Assembly (NCBI RefSeq): GCF_040719265.1
Contig: NZ_JBFDAH010000020.1
Span: forward strand, 30,421-94,420
Length of the DNA stretch: 64,000 nt
Direction of reading: 5' to 3'
Source: Aliikangiella maris
GTDB lineage: Bacteria > Pseudomonadota > Gammaproteobacteria > Enterobacterales > Kangiellaceae
Each line of letters begins with the position of its first letter. Positions within the stretch are counted from its first letter, which is position 1. Below the pieces are notes generated by a model, which was not told where the DNA came from, did no database searches, and worked only from the letters and a program-made list of their open reading frames with translations. The translations under genes and the position numbers were made by a program. Below, piece after piece: positions 27,001 through 37,667 of this stretch.

Positions 27001-28151
27001 TGGCGTTGGTTAACAATTCAGTAATACGCTGCTTATTGTTACTGACTGCGTTGATTGTTGCCGGTTGTAGTGATGAAGTTGATATTTACGAGCCCGATCC
27101 GCTGGTTGATTTAGATAACCAGTTTGAAACTAAAGTATTATGGAAAACCAGTATTGGTGATGGCACAAATGATAAAACCGTAAAATTGTCACCGGTTTAT
27201 GCCTATCAAAAAATATTCGTGGCCGATGGGTCAGGAAATGTTGCCGCGGTTAACCCTGATAATGGCGAGGTGATCTGGCAAACAGAATTAAATACAGTAA
27301 TTGGTGGCGGTCCTGCGGTTGCCAATAATATTGTTGCAGTAGGGACTACTCAAGGTGAAGTCATTGTTTTAAATGCTGCTGATGGTACTGAAAAGTGGCG
27401 TCGTGCGGTTTCCAGTGAAATTATTACCAGTCCTGCAGTCGGTGATGGTTATGTGGTCGTTCGCTCAGTTAATGATAAGTTAACGGCTTTTGATGCGGAA
27501 AGTGGTGAACAGCAATGGTTGCATGATCAAACCATGCCAAGTTTGACACTACGCGGCGATTCTTCACCTGTCATTGTAGGTGGTGGTGTAATTTCTGGTT
27601 TTTCTAACGGTAAATTAGCGGTATTTTTATTGGATAGTGGGCGTTTAGCCTGGGAAAAAACGATTACTGCCCCTGTTGGATATTCTGAAATTCAAAAACT
27701 GGTAGATGTTGATGTTAAACCGCTGGTTTCAGGCACTAACGTGTATGTGGCTGCCTATAATGGTAACTTAACCAGTATTGAAGCCAGTAATGGACAAGCC
27801 ATTTGGCAACGTGAACTATCAACTTTTCAGGAAATTACGTTGTCAGAATTAATCTTGTTAGTGACCCATGAAAATAGTCATGTCAGTGCGGTTGATAAAT
27901 CAAATGGAGTGATTTTATGGACCCAAAAAGCATTGCATCGCCGTCAGTTATCTGCGCCAGAATCGATTGGTGATAATGTGGTCGTGACCGATTTTGAAGG
28001 CTACTTACATTGGCTGTCACGTAAAGATGGCACTTTGGTTAGTCGAGAGCATATCGATTCTGATGGTATCAGTGCGGTACCTTTAGTTATTGATAATAAA
28101 GTTATTTTATTCGGGCATAGTGGTAATCTCTATGCTGTCGCAAAGCGATAG
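27000..28151 (+). CDS. bamB: Outer-membrane assembly lipoprotein BamB
   Basis: A 383-residue lipoprotein. The signal peptide ends in LTALIVAGC (lipobox VAGC). The rest is an eight-bladed beta-propeller made of PQQ-like repeats, visible as recurring GxxxW/A-D/N-x-x-G-E-x-x-W units (NPDNGEVIWQTEL, NAADGTEKWRRAV, DAESGEQQWLHD, LLDSGRLAWEKT, EASNGQAIWQREL). BamB scaffolds BamA in the outer-membrane protein insertion machine. The ATG overlaps the yfgM stop by one base and the next gene der begins 10 bp after it, so these genes are co-transcribed and partly coupled. Confidence 0.96.
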   Translation: MALVNNSVIRCLLLLTALIVAGCSDEVDIYEPDPLVDLDNQFETKVLWKTSIGDGTNDKTVKLSPVYAYQKIFVADGSGNVAAVNPDNGEVIWQTELNTVIGGGPAVANNIVAVGTTQGEVIVLNAADGTEKWRRAVSSEIITSPAVGDGYVVVRSVNDKLTAFDAESGEQQWLHDQTMPSLTLRGDSSPVIVGGGVISGFSNGKLAVFLLDSGRLAWEKTITAPVGYSEIQKLVDVDVKPLVSGTNVYVAAYNGNLTSIEASNGQAIWQRELSTFQEITLSELILLVTHENSHVSAVDKSNGVILWTQKALHRRQLSAPESIGDNVVVTDFEGYLHWLSRKDGTLVSREHIDSDGISAVPLVIDNKVILFGHSGNLYAVAKR

Positions 28152-28161
28152 GTTTTAGTTA

Positions 28162-29679
28162 ATGCTTCCAGTGATTGCGCTTGTTGGGCGTCCCAATGTC
28201 GGTAAATCCACGTTGTTTAATCGGTTTACTCGAACGCGAGATGCACTGGTTGCTGATTTGCCCGGGTTAACTCGTGATCGTCAATACGGTCATGCAACAT
28301 TAAATGATCACCCATTTATTATTATTGATACTGGCGGAATTACCGGTGGTGAGGTTGGGGTCGATGGTTTAATGGCAGAACAGTCCATGCAGGCTGTTCG
28401 AGAATCCGATATCACCTTGTTTATTGTCAGTGCGAGGGATGGTTTAACACCCGTAGATGAGTCCATCGCACAGCAACTGCGTTCAGAAAATAAATCAGTT
28501 CATTTAGTTGTTAATAAAATTGATGGCATGGACCAAAATACCGTGCTGGCCGATTTTTATGCACTTGGTTTTCAGTCAGTTTCAGCGATTGCTGCGGCAC
28601 ATGGCCGTGGCGTGGGTAAACTGATTGAAAATGTGATTTTTCCAGCCGCTAATATCAGTTTGCACGAGGCGTCTGAACTACAAAGCGAATCAGAAAACGA
28701 AAATACTGCCGACACTGGCTCGGCCGAAAGCGCTGATTTGCCAACAGAAATCGCGCCAAGTGATGATGATGCGCTGGTTGCAGAAGAATCTGAGCATGGC
28801 CCTAAACTGGCAATTATTGGTCGTCCGAATGTTGGTAAATCAACCTTAGTTAATCGTTTGTTGGGCGAAGAACGCGTCGTTGTATATGATATGCCAGGGA
28901 CTACGCGTGACTCTATTTATATTGATATGCAGCGTCGCAATAAAAAGTATACGCTAATCGATACTGCTGGTGTGCGCAAGCGCGGTAAAGTCAATGAAGC
29001 CGTCGAAAAATTTTCAGTTTTAAAAACTTTGCAGGCTATTAATGATGCCAATGTCGTTGTCATGATTTTTGATGCGCGTGAAGGAATTACTGAACAGGAT
29101 TTAAATTTATTAGGCTTTGCGATTGAAGCCGGACGCTCATTGGTTCTGGCGGTAAATAAGTGGGACAATCTGCCGGAAGATAAAAGAATTGATGTTAAAG
29201 AAGCAATTAGTCGCCGCTTGTACTTTGCTGATTTTGCTCGTTTAAAATTTATTTCTGCTTTGCATGGAACAAATGTCGGACATCTTTGGGATGCCGTTGA
29301 TGAGGCCTATGCGGGGGCGCGAGTGAAAATGACATCGTCAAAATTAACCCGTTTGTTAGAAATGATTGTTGCCAAGCATCAACCTCCTGCCGGTGGACGC
29401 TTTAAAATTAAGTTGCGTTACGCTCATCCTGGGGGGCACAATCCGCCAAGAATTGTTATTCATGGTAATCAAACCACATCGTTGCCGAATTCTTATATTC
29501 GATATCTGGAAAAAAGCTTTCGAGAAGCGCTTAAAATTGTTGGTACGCCAATCAAATTTGAGTTAAAAGAAAGTGTTAATCCGTTTGAAGGGCGTAAGAA
29601 AAAAGTGACCGAAGAGCTGCTTGAAAAAGCTCGTCGTAATCGTAAACGTATTAAAAAGTTTGCTAAAAAGAAAAGTTGA
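28162..29679 (+). CDS. der: Ribosome assembly GTPase Der (EngA)
   Basis: A 505-residue double GTPase that acts in 50S subunit maturation. Two G domains each begin with GRPNVGKST: the first at residues ~7-16 with DLPGLTRDRQYG and NKIDG, the second at ~219-228 with DMPGTTRDSIY and NKWDNL. A KH-like domain (from LTRLLEMIVAKHQPP) closes the protein, with a basic tail RKKVTEELLEKARRNRKRIK. The linker between the G domains is long and acidic (SESENENTADTGSAESADL), as usual for gammaproteobacterial Der. It is the last gene of the hisS operon. Confidence 0.97.
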   Translation: MLPVIALVGRPNVGKSTLFNRFTRTRDALVADLPGLTRDRQYGHATLNDHPFIIIDTGGITGGEVGVDGLMAEQSMQAVRESDITLFIVSARDGLTPVDESIAQQLRSENKSVHLVVNKIDGMDQNTVLADFYALGFQSVSAIAAAHGRGVGKLIENVIFPAANISLHEASELQSESENENTADTGSAESADLPTEIAPSDDDALVAEESEHGPKLAIIGRPNVGKSTLVNRLLGEERVVVYDMPGTTRDSIYIDMQRRNKKYTLIDTAGVRKRGKVNEAVEKFSVLKTLQAINDANVVVMIFDAREGITEQDLNLLGFAIEAGRSLVLAVNKWDNLPEDKRIDVKEAISRRLYFADFARLKFISALHGTNVGHLWDAVDEAYAGARVKMTSSKLTRLLEMIVAKHQPPAGGRFKIKLRYAHPGGHNPPRIVIHGNQTTSLPNSYIRYLEKSFREALKIVGTPIKFELKESVNPFEGRKKKVTEELLEKARRNRKRIKKFAKKKS

Positions 29680-29841
29680 GTTTTGTGCCAAAATTCAATT
29701 ATCTTAATATCAATTGAATTGTTAGCAAAGGGCTGCACTAAGTAAAACTATTCTTTTTTGAGATTAAAGCTATTTTGGCTAACCTGAACAAATTCAACTA
29801 AGCTATTTATTAAGTTTAATTATTCGTCAGGTTAACTTTTC

Positions 29842-32800
29842 TTGGTGGTCAGGTGCCTTATACTCTGTGTGTTTGCCTGGTGTGTCATTCGCTTGACGAT
29901 TGGCTCTGCATATGCTTTTAACCGATTTGACCGCTATCAGCTTGAACAAGGTTTATCACAAAATACCGTCAATTGTATTTTACAGGATCACTTTGGGTTT
30001 ATCTGGATTGGAACACAAGATGGTTTGAATCGATTTGATGGCTATCAATTTGTTGCTTTTCAAGACGATAACAATAGTCCCACCGCTATTTCAGATGATT
30101 TCATTACCGCGCTGCTATTGACACGAAATAATGAATTATGGGTCGGTACTCGCAGCGGTGGACTTAATCAATTTCACTTTCAAACGGAATCTTTTTCTCA
30201 TTATCGTCAGTCTACTCAAACGGGAATGAAATCAAGCGATCGTATTTCATCGATGATAGAAATTGACGATAATGAATTCTGGATTGGAACCTCGGGTGGG
30301 ATTAATCGATTTGCTAAAAAGTCAGGACGTTTTTCTCTGGTTTCAACTAAGTTTGATGACAAACAACTAGTTGTCTCGCAATTATTTCAAGACTCAAGTG
30401 GTGCAATTTGGGTCGCAACTGATCACAATGGAATTATTAAATTTACGGGTGATAATTTTCAACATATTGATTACTACAATACTCGCAATACGCCAACTTT
30501 ACTCTCCGATAAAATTAATCATTTTTTTCAGGACTCTCGTGGCTATTTATGGATAGCGACAGACAAAGGAATTAATCGAATTGCTTTGACCGGTCAGTTG
30601 GTTAATCAACATAGTGTTGCGAATAAAAGTCAACTATTAGTCTTTGAACAGTTTTTCTATGACGATGACACAACAAGTGTGCAAAATGGTCGAGCTGTCA
30701 GAGATTTTGCCGAAGCCGAAGATGGAAGTGTTTGGATTGCTACCGAAAATGGATTAAGCCAGTTTCAACCCGATAACCGGCAGTTTATGCATCTTGCTCA
30801 CGATCCTAGTGATGAATATTCTATTGGTGGAAATTCTATTAATACGATTTTTATTAGTGAAGATAATGTTATTTGGTTAGGATTATTTTCTCGTGGACTA
30901 AATAAGTTTGCTATTAATACCAAGCATTTTCAGCATTTCAAACAAAATCCCTATGATCCGAACTCTTTAAGCAAAAATAATGTATGGACTTTTGCTGAAA
31001 AAAATCCTCATGAAATTTGGGTTGGAACTGATGGGGGCGGGGTAAATTTATTTCATACAAAAAGTCAGCGTTTTACCCATTATAAGCATGATCCTAAAAA
31101 TAAAAATAGCCTTTCAGACAATAGAGTTTGGGCTGTTTTACAAACAACACCCGATGAGCTGTGGGTAGGAACCTACGCCAGTGGATTGAATCGAATCAAC
31201 TTAATAACTAATCAAGTTGTTCATATGCGACATGATAAAAACGATGTATCTACACTTAGCGATGATCGAATTATTCATTTATACCAGGATAGCCAAAAAA
31301 ATATCTGGGTTGGTACACGCAATGGACTGAATCGCTTTGATGAAAAAAATAATCGGTTTGTTCGATACTTTCATGAATCAGATAATGAGAACTCGCTATC
31401 GGGCAATTTCATACTGAATTTTATTGAAGATAAAAAAGGCCAGTTTTGGATTAGTACTTATGATGCAGGCGTTACACATTTTGACCCGCGGCGTCAGCAG
31501 TTTACTCGATTTCGTTACATGCCAAATAATTCAAATTCAATTTCAAATGACAAAGTAATGTATACAATGGTTGCCAGTGACGGCATGATTTGGGTCGCCA
31601 CTTATGGAGGAGGAATAAATCGAATTGACCCTTTGAGTGGATTAATTCGTCGTTTTGATAAACGACATGGGCTCAATAATAATTCTGTCTATGCGCTGCT
31701 CGAAGACTCAAAAGGTTATATTTGGCTATCATCAAATAGCGGTATTTCTATGTTTGATCCTGTTGCAGAAAGCTTTACCCATTTTTCATTATCTTCCGGT
31801 CTACAAAGTTCTGAATTTAATAGTGGTGCTTACTTAAAAGCTTCAGATGGTTACTTTTATTTTGGTGGTGTAAATGGATTTAATCGTTTTTTACCAGAAG
31901 CGATTAAATCGGCTGATGTTAACTTGAACGTTATATTAACTCAATTAAAAATTTTTAATCAAACAGTAGACGTGGCCGTTAATAGCGAACAACTTCAATC
32001 GCCAGAAAAGTATCATTTAAAAAAAGCGATTTACCTTACAGATGAAATTACATTAACCCATAAAGAGTCATTGGTTTCATTTGAGTTTTCGAGCTTGAAT
32101 TATAATTATGCCAATGAAATTATTTATCAGTATCAATTAGAAGGGTTTGATGAAGACTGGATTACTGCTGGCAACAATGCACGTAATGCTACCTATACTA
32201 GTCTTCCTCCCGGCAAATATCGCTTAAAACTGCGCGCTAGAGTTGGACAGAGCCCTTGGGGCATTGCTTCTGATACGCTTGTTGTTAAAGTCAAAGCGGC
32301 ACCTTGGCGATCTGGATGGGCCTACTTTATTTATGTGATGTTACCGTTAAGTATTATTCTGGCGTTTGTTTACCAACGATTACAACAGTATAAGCAGTTA
32401 AGTAAAAGTGAAGCGCGACTCGCTTTTTCACTATGGGGAAGCCGTAATCAATTATGGGATTGGGATTTACAAACTAGCACTATTATTTTTTCCTCTGGAA
32501 AGTCACAAATAAGAGAAGAACAACAAGTCGAGCACTTTGATTTATTCGCACTAAAAAATGTGGTTCACCCTGATGATTTTCAACAAGTTGAATCTTTATT
32601 TGAACAACACATTCATGATAAAACTGCCTATCTTGATGTAATTTATCGACGTAAAAATAATGCAAAACAATGGCATTGGTATCGTGCCAGGGGGCGTGCG
32701 GTGAGTCGCCAAAAAGATGGTTTAGCGAATCGTATTGTTGGTACGCTTGAAGATGTTGATGAACTGGTTAACGCACAACACGAATTAAAACAGCTCAATG

Positions 32801-33633
32801 AGAAACTTGAATTTCGCGTACAACAGCGTACGGCTGAACTATCCACAACTTTAAAAGAGCTGAAAGCAACACAGAAACAACTGGTTGAATCTGAAAAAAT
32901 TGCATCATTGGTTGGGCTTGTTTCTGGTGTTGCCCATGAATTAAACACGCCATTGGGAATAATGTTGACGGCAATCAGTCATATTGAAGAAAACTTTTCT
33001 AGACTACTTGGCAAATTACACCATCAAGCACAATTGACCGAGGAGTTACAATCGATAGAACACTCGTGTTTAAAAGGGTTTCAATTAGTTAATCAAAGTA
33101 TTAATAAGTCGATTCGACTAGTACAAAACTTTAAATCTTTGTCGATGCATGATAACGTTGATAAACCGGAAGAGTTTTACTTGAAGTTTCATATTGAACA
33201 GGTTGTTCAGTTGCTTAAAGTACAAAATCATGCAGATCAATTAGCAGTTCATATTCGTCAGTCTGCTGATATTCAAATAAATACCTTTAAGGATTCCGTT
33301 GCTATTGTTATTGAAGAATTGATCGAAAATTCAATTTTACATAGTAGTCTTTCGATCGACCAGTTGAATATACAAATAACCTTTACCGTCAAAGATGATT
33401 GGGTTGAACTGATTTATATCGATAATGGTAAAGGTGTTACCGCAGAAGATTACGAAAAAGTTTTTGAACCTTTTTTTACTACCAGGCGATCTTCGGAATG
33501 TTCAGGGTTGGGATTAACGATTATTTATAATCATATTACCCAAAAACTGAATGGCACAATCAGGCTAGATAAAAATATAAAGCATGGCGTTAAAATGGTT
33601 ATTGCATTTCCTAAATATAGTCAATCGGAATAA
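29842..33633 (+). CDS. Propeller-type sensor histidine kinase
   Basis: A 1263-residue protein. The start is TTG at 29842 or GTG at 29845. A hydrophobic signal/anchor segment (LILCVFAWCVIRLTIGSAYA) leads to ~640 residues of two-component regulator propeller repeats (GFIWIGTQDGLNRFD-type blades, repeated about 14 times). A Y_Y_Y domain (~730-800, YQLEGFDEDWITAGNNARNATYT) follows, then a membrane helix (~825-845, WAYFIYVMLPLSIILAF), a PAS/PAC region (WDWDLQTSTII to GTLEDVDE), a coiled coil, an H-box with the phospho-accepting His1032 in VAHELNTP, and a HATPase (IDNGKGV, EPFFTTRRSSECSGLGLTII). No receiver or DNA-binding domain is fused and no response regulator is adjacent. The large periplasmic sensor suggests detection of carbohydrate, peptide or another extracellular cue. 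The collagenase gene follows 400 bp downstream. Confidence 0.93.
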   Translation: MVVRCLILCVFAWCVIRLTIGSAYAFNRFDRYQLEQGLSQNTVNCILQDHFGFIWIGTQDGLNRFDGYQFVAFQDDNNSPTAISDDFITALLLTRNNELWVGTRSGGLNQFHFQTESFSHYRQSTQTGMKSSDRISSMIEIDDNEFWIGTSGGINRFAKKSGRFSLVSTKFDDKQLVVSQLFQDSSGAIWVATDHNGIIKFTGDNFQHIDYYNTRNTPTLLSDKINHFFQDSRGYLWIATDKGINRIALTGQLVNQHSVANKSQLLVFEQFFYDDDTTSVQNGRAVRDFAEAEDGSVWIATENGLSQFQPDNRQFMHLAHDPSDEYSIGGNSINTIFISEDNVIWLGLFSRGLNKFAINTKHFQHFKQNPYDPNSLSKNNVWTFAEKNPHEIWVGTDGGGVNLFHTKSQRFTHYKHDPKNKNSLSDNRVWAVLQTTPDELWVGTYASGLNRINLITNQVVHMRHDKNDVSTLSDDRIIHLYQDSQKNIWVGTRNGLNRFDEKNNRFVRYFHESDNENSLSGNFILNFIEDKKGQFWISTYDAGVTHFDPRRQQFTRFRYMPNNSNSISNDKVMYTMVASDGMIWVATYGGGINRIDPLSGLIRRFDKRHGLNNNSVYALLEDSKGYIWLSSNSGISMFDPVAESFTHFSLSSGLQSSEFNSGAYLKASDGYFYFGGVNGFNRFLPEAIKSADVNLNVILTQLKIFNQTVDVAVNSEQLQSPEKYHLKKAIYLTDEITLTHKESLVSFEFSSLNYNYANEIIYQYQLEGFDEDWITAGNNARNATYTSLPPGKYRLKLRARVGQSPWGIASDTLVVKVKAAPWRSGWAYFIYVMLPLSIILAFVYQRLQQYKQLSKSEARLAFSLWGSRNQLWDWDLQTSTIIFSSGKSQIREEQQVEHFDLFALKNVVHPDDFQQVESLFEQHIHDKTAYLDVIYRRKNNAKQWHWYRARGRAVSRQKDGLANRIVGTLEDVDELVNAQHELKQLNEKLEFRVQQRTAELSTTLKELKATQKQLVESEKIASLVGLVSGVAHELNTPLGIMLTAISHIEENFSRLLGKLHHQAQLTEELQSIEHSCLKGFQLVNQSINKSIRLVQNFKSLSMHDNVDKPEEFYLKFHIEQVVQLLKVQNHADQLAVHIRQSADIQINTFKDSVAIVIEELIENSILHSSLSIDQLNIQITFTVKDDWVELIYIDNGKGVTAEDYEKVFEPFFTTRRSSECSGLGLTIIYNHITQKLNGTIRLDKNIKHGVKMVIAFPKYSQSE

Positions 33634-34031
33634 TCTCCCCTCTGACTTATAATAATTATTTTTTAATAGTGGTTTGATTTTTTTATGTCAAGTGCTGATA
33701 ATTCAAAATTTAATTAGTTAATTGAGCGTTTGGTCAATCGCTCCAAGTACTATCTCTAACTAAAATCATGTCTTTAACAATTAAAGTTAATGTGATTTCT
33801 ACCTCATTTTCGACCCTCTCTATCATTTTCCGGCTGTAATTCACACTTAAGCAGAATGAGTTTTGTGTAATTTTGCACACAAAATAAATGATCATTGTGT
33901 GCAAAAAAATTGTTATGCTATTCCTGTATCAATTACCTGATTAAGTAGTGCAGGATATTTGATTTTTTGGTTCGTTTGAGCAAATAGCTCACTTATCCAA
34001 GTCAATACACCAAAGAAAATAAGGTAAAAGT
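33634..34031. other. Collagenase upstream region
   Basis: About 400 bp of AT-rich DNA with no gene. It contains the large dyad at 33871-33906 listed separately and must hold the collagenase promoter. Confidence 0.5.
33871..33906 (+). promoter_or_regulatory. Large dyad upstream of the collagenase gene
   Basis: TTTTGCACACA and TGTGTGCAAAA (11-bp perfect arms, 14-nt spacer) lie ~125 bp before the collagenase start. A third partial copy, TTTTGTGT, lies at 33861-33868. It may be an operator for a dimeric regulator, or an RNA hairpin; the sequence alone cannot decide. Confidence 0.4.
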
Positions 34032-36899
34032 ATGAAATTTATAAAAACAATATTAGCGACCGGTGTTATGGTTGCACTAGCGGGAAGTAGTCTTTCTGCT
34101 AGCGCAAACACCGATCGAGACACGTCAAAACAACAAATCAAAGGACCGAATACTACATCTGCCATTGCGCCAGTTGAACCAATGCCTGATGCGTTAAGAG
34201 AAATTTCTCATCAACAATTTAACCAAAGTCTGCAAAAGTTTAATCAAAACCCGCAAACGAGCAATTCGATGACCAGCAAAGCCTTGGCAACTTGTACCGC
34301 AAGCGAGTACGCCAATCGTTCTGGTCAATCACTGGTTGATTATATTTTAACGCAGGATATGTATTGTATTAACGATTTGTTTGAAGCTAACTCAACCAGC
34401 TTTGCTGCATTTACATCGGCAAAAATGGTGACCGTTGCCAATGCGGCGGCAAGTCTGGCACAAAGTTATCGTTTGGGTGATTCATCAACGATTAATAATC
34501 TTTATTACTTTTTACGCACTGGCTATTATCATGAATATTATAGCCCCGATCGTGTTGGTCCTTTTGGTAGCGATGTTAAAAATGCTATTCGCGGCGCACT
34601 GGATAGTCTGGTAAACAACGCGGATTTTTATGGTAATTCAGAAGAGCACGGCAAGGCAATTTATGATGCGATTATTCTAATTGATAGTGCAGGTGAAAAT
34701 ACGCGTTATTTGCCGATGATAAAAGAGTGGTTGTCGCGCTGGAATTCCGGTTACGCTAATTCTTTCAGTATGCGTTCTGCCGTGAATAATATTTTTACCG
34801 TGTTATTTCGTGGACACTATAACAATGATTTTATTGCCGCGACCGCTAGTGATACCACATTGATTCGCTCACTGGGTAGCTTTGCTCGTCAAGATTGGAT
34901 GCTAGGCACTGAAAGTCAATTTATGCAAGAAAATGCTGGTGGCGAATTAGCTCGTTTTTTACAGTATACCAATGCTTCGGTTTACTCAACTGTTCAATCC
35001 GAAGTGAGCAGTGTACTTAATCGTTACAGTTTAAACGGTAAAGGTCGTTCTGTCTGGTTACGCGTCGCGACAGTGGTTGATTATTTAGATAAATGTTCCG
35101 AATACAATATTTGTGGATTTAAAGAACAACTCGAAGCACAAGTGTTACCATTAACTCACACTTGTAGTTCATCATTAGTGATGCGTGCAGAAGATATTAC
35201 AACCGCGCAATTTAATGAATCGTGTAACTTGTTAACGGTACAAGAAAGTTATTTCCACCAAAAGCTGCAAACCAATAATACGCCGGTTGCTAATGACTAT
35301 AATACCAATCTTGAAATGGTGGTGTTTGATAATAGCAGTAGTTATCAAACAAATGCAGGTGTTTTATTTGATATTGATACCAATAATGGTGGGATGTACC
35401 TGGAAGGTGATCCGTCTGTGCAAGGTAATCAGGCTCGCTTTATTGCCTATGAAGCAGAATGGATGTTACCTGAATTTCATATCTGGAATTTAACGCATGA
35501 ATATGTGCATTATTTAGATGGTCGTTTCAATTTGAAAGGTGATTTTGCCGATTCAAAAACAGGTACACATAAAACTGTTTGGTGGATTGAAGGTCTGGCT
35601 GAATATATTTCTAAAAAAGACTTAAATGATACGGCAATTGAACTGGCGCGCACCAAAGCTTATTCGCTAAGTAGTGTATTTAATAATACTTACAATAGTG
35701 GACAAGATCTGGTTTATCGCTGGGGATATCTGGCGGTTCGTTTTATGTTTGAAAAACACCCCAGTGATGTGCAACGCGTTCTTAGTTATTTCAGAGCGGG
35801 TGATTATGATGGATATCTAAGTTACATTAAGGGTATTTCCACAAGCTATGATAGTGAATGGAATACTTGGTTAGGTACTGTACAGAGTACTGATACCACC
35901 GACCCAACAACCGAAGGTGAATTAACTAATGGTGTTCCTGTCACAATTGCAACGCCAACTGGTAGTGGTGATTTAGAATTTTTTATCAAGGTACCTGCTG
36001 GTGCGACTAATCTGTCGTTTACTACATCAGGCGGTAGTGGTGATGCCGATATTATGATGGCTTATAACCGTGTCCCTACACCGACCGATAATGACTGTCG
36101 TCCATATAAAAGTGGTAACAACGAAACTTGTTCTGTGGCACAACCGCAAGCGGGTAAGTACTTTCTGGTTGTTGAAAACTACTCGGATTATGCCGGAGTA
36201 TCACTGGTTGCTCAGTTTACCCCAGGTGATGATACACCTAAAAGTGGCCAATTAACAAAAGGCCAAACTGTCACTGTCGCTTCTCCTGCTGATGGCAGCA
36301 ATCTGGAGTTTTATATCGATGTACCAGCCAATGCAACTGATTTAACTTTTGATATTTCAGGCGGTAGTGGTGATGCGGATATTATGGTCGCCTATAACCG
36401 CGTACCTACGCAAAGTGACTACGATTGCCGTCCTTATTTAACGGGTAACAATGAACAATGTCAGGTTGCGCAACCGCAAAGTGGCCGTTGGTATGTAGTG
36501 GTAGAGCGCTATAGCGACTATGCCAATGTTGCTTTAGTGGCAGATTATGTAACTGGTACCAGTAACGCTTGTGACGGCACTACCTCGGTAAATGGTGGGC
36601 AGTTGCAAAGTGATACTCCTGTGTGTGTTGCCGGTAGCAGTAATCCTTCATACTTTTCAACCTACATTAATGCTGGCACCAGCAGTCTCACTATTCAAAC
36701 CTCGGGTGGTACTGGCAATGTTGACGTTTACGCACGTTCGGGTAGCTGGCCATCGACCAGTACTTATGATGCGGCATCAACACAATCTGGTAATACCGAA
36801 TCAATCACTATCAGTAATCCGCCATCTGGCTGGTTTTATATTAGCCTGGTAGGAAGCCCTGATTTTGCAAATACCAGTTTGAATGTTGTCCATCAGTAA
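34032..36899 (+). CDS. Secreted M9 collagenase (microbial collagenase)
   Basis: A 955-residue zinc metalloprotease with a signal peptide ending near SLSASANT. An N-terminal helical activator region (~90-400) precedes the catalytic domain. The zinc site is HEYVH (H489, E490, H493), with the third ligand E520 in WWIEGLAEY, the M9A arrangement of Vibrio-type collagenases. Three PPC-type beta domains follow (~615-720, 735-840 and 850-955). The first two are near-repeats of each other (GSGDADIMMAYNRVPT versus GSGDADIMVAYNRVPT). PPC domains are usually removed, or help bind collagen. The enzyme degrades collagen or gelatin outside the cell. Its transcript ends at the terminator at 37001-37039. Confidence 0.95.
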   Translation: MKFIKTILATGVMVALAGSSLSASANTDRDTSKQQIKGPNTTSAIAPVEPMPDALREISHQQFNQSLQKFNQNPQTSNSMTSKALATCTASEYANRSGQSLVDYILTQDMYCINDLFEANSTSFAAFTSAKMVTVANAAASLAQSYRLGDSSTINNLYYFLRTGYYHEYYSPDRVGPFGSDVKNAIRGALDSLVNNADFYGNSEEHGKAIYDAIILIDSAGENTRYLPMIKEWLSRWNSGYANSFSMRSAVNNIFTVLFRGHYNNDFIAATASDTTLIRSLGSFARQDWMLGTESQFMQENAGGELARFLQYTNASVYSTVQSEVSSVLNRYSLNGKGRSVWLRVATVVDYLDKCSEYNICGFKEQLEAQVLPLTHTCSSSLVMRAEDITTAQFNESCNLLTVQESYFHQKLQTNNTPVANDYNTNLEMVVFDNSSSYQTNAGVLFDIDTNNGGMYLEGDPSVQGNQARFIAYEAEWMLPEFHIWNLTHEYVHYLDGRFNLKGDFADSKTGTHKTVWWIEGLAEYISKKDLNDTAIELARTKAYSLSSVFNNTYNSGQDLVYRWGYLAVRFMFEKHPSDVQRVLSYFRAGDYDGYLSYIKGISTSYDSEWNTWLGTVQSTDTTDPTTEGELTNGVPVTIATPTGSGDLEFFIKVPAGATNLSFTTSGGSGDADIMMAYNRVPTPTDNDCRPYKSGNNETCSVAQPQAGKYFLVVENYSDYAGVSLVAQFTPGDDTPKSGQLTKGQTVTVASPADGSNLEFYIDVPANATDLTFDISGGSGDADIMVAYNRVPTQSDYDCRPYLTGNNEQCQVAQPQSGRWYVVVERYSDYANVALVADYVTGTSNACDGTTSVNGGQLQSDTPVCVAGSSNPSYFSTYINAGTSSLTIQTSGGTGNVDVYARSGSWPSTSTYDAASTQSGNTESITISNPPSGWFYISLVGSPDFANTSLNVVHQ

Positions 36900-37667
36900 G
36901 TAAACCATATAACTAAACTTCGACGGCTTTTCCCCAGTGTTGTTGAAGTTTGGTTGATTCAGAGAAAACGCGAGTGAAATGTTAGTGTAAGTAAATCTTT
37001 GTGTCAGTCAGAGCCACCATTTTGGCTGGCACTTTTTTTGCTCATGCTGAAAAAATAAAATAAATTGATAATGCTAAATGATGAATGATTTTTATCCTGA
37101 AAGTAACAATTGTTCAGCGTTTGCAGAGCTTTCAGAAAATATCAGAAATCGGTCGGTTTCCTAGTTAATTTTAACCAATACTGAGCATCGCTCGAGTTGG
37201 GCTTATCAGGTAATTTAATTGCTTCGCCAGAATCCTCGAAGCGGTGATGAGACAATACAAAGTGCTCTCCTAATAATAGCCAGGTTAAAAAACAGGCTTT
37301 TCTACGACAATAGACTGGAAATTAATAGTTTTTATTAATTCGATTGTTTTTTGGGTAAATATTCACAAAAGCTAACTAAATTTTTTACTCAATGATAATA
37401 TTATATTGCATGCAATGTTGTTTTTTGTAATGAAGTTTTACTAGCTTCTTGGTTATTAATCACTTACTCATACAAGCTGTTGCATGTGCAAAACTAAAAA
37501 ATAGCTATAACAAAGGTCAATTTTGAGTTCAACATAAAGAATTTTGGCAGTTTAAGATGCTTGACAATAAATCCAAGATACGTAACGGCCATCTTTGTTC
37601 TATTGAATTATTAATTGGAAAGTAAATATAAGAGAAGTCCTACTTTAAAAAATTGTTAGGAGGAAAA
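36900..37667. other. Intergenic region between the two secreted protease genes
   Basis: About 770 bp. A weak hairpin (36915-36951, arms AAACTTCGAC / GTTGAAGTTT) and a good terminator (37001-37039) end the collagenase transcript. The remaining ~600 bp is AT-rich and should include the promoter of the large metalloprotease gene. No coding region is supported. Confidence 0.5.
37001..37039 (+). terminator. Rho-independent terminator after the collagenase gene
   Basis: A 10-bp stem (GTGTCAGTCA with TGGCTGGCAC, two G-U pairs) and a 12-nt loop are followed directly by seven T residues at 37033-37039. Confidence 0.75.
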
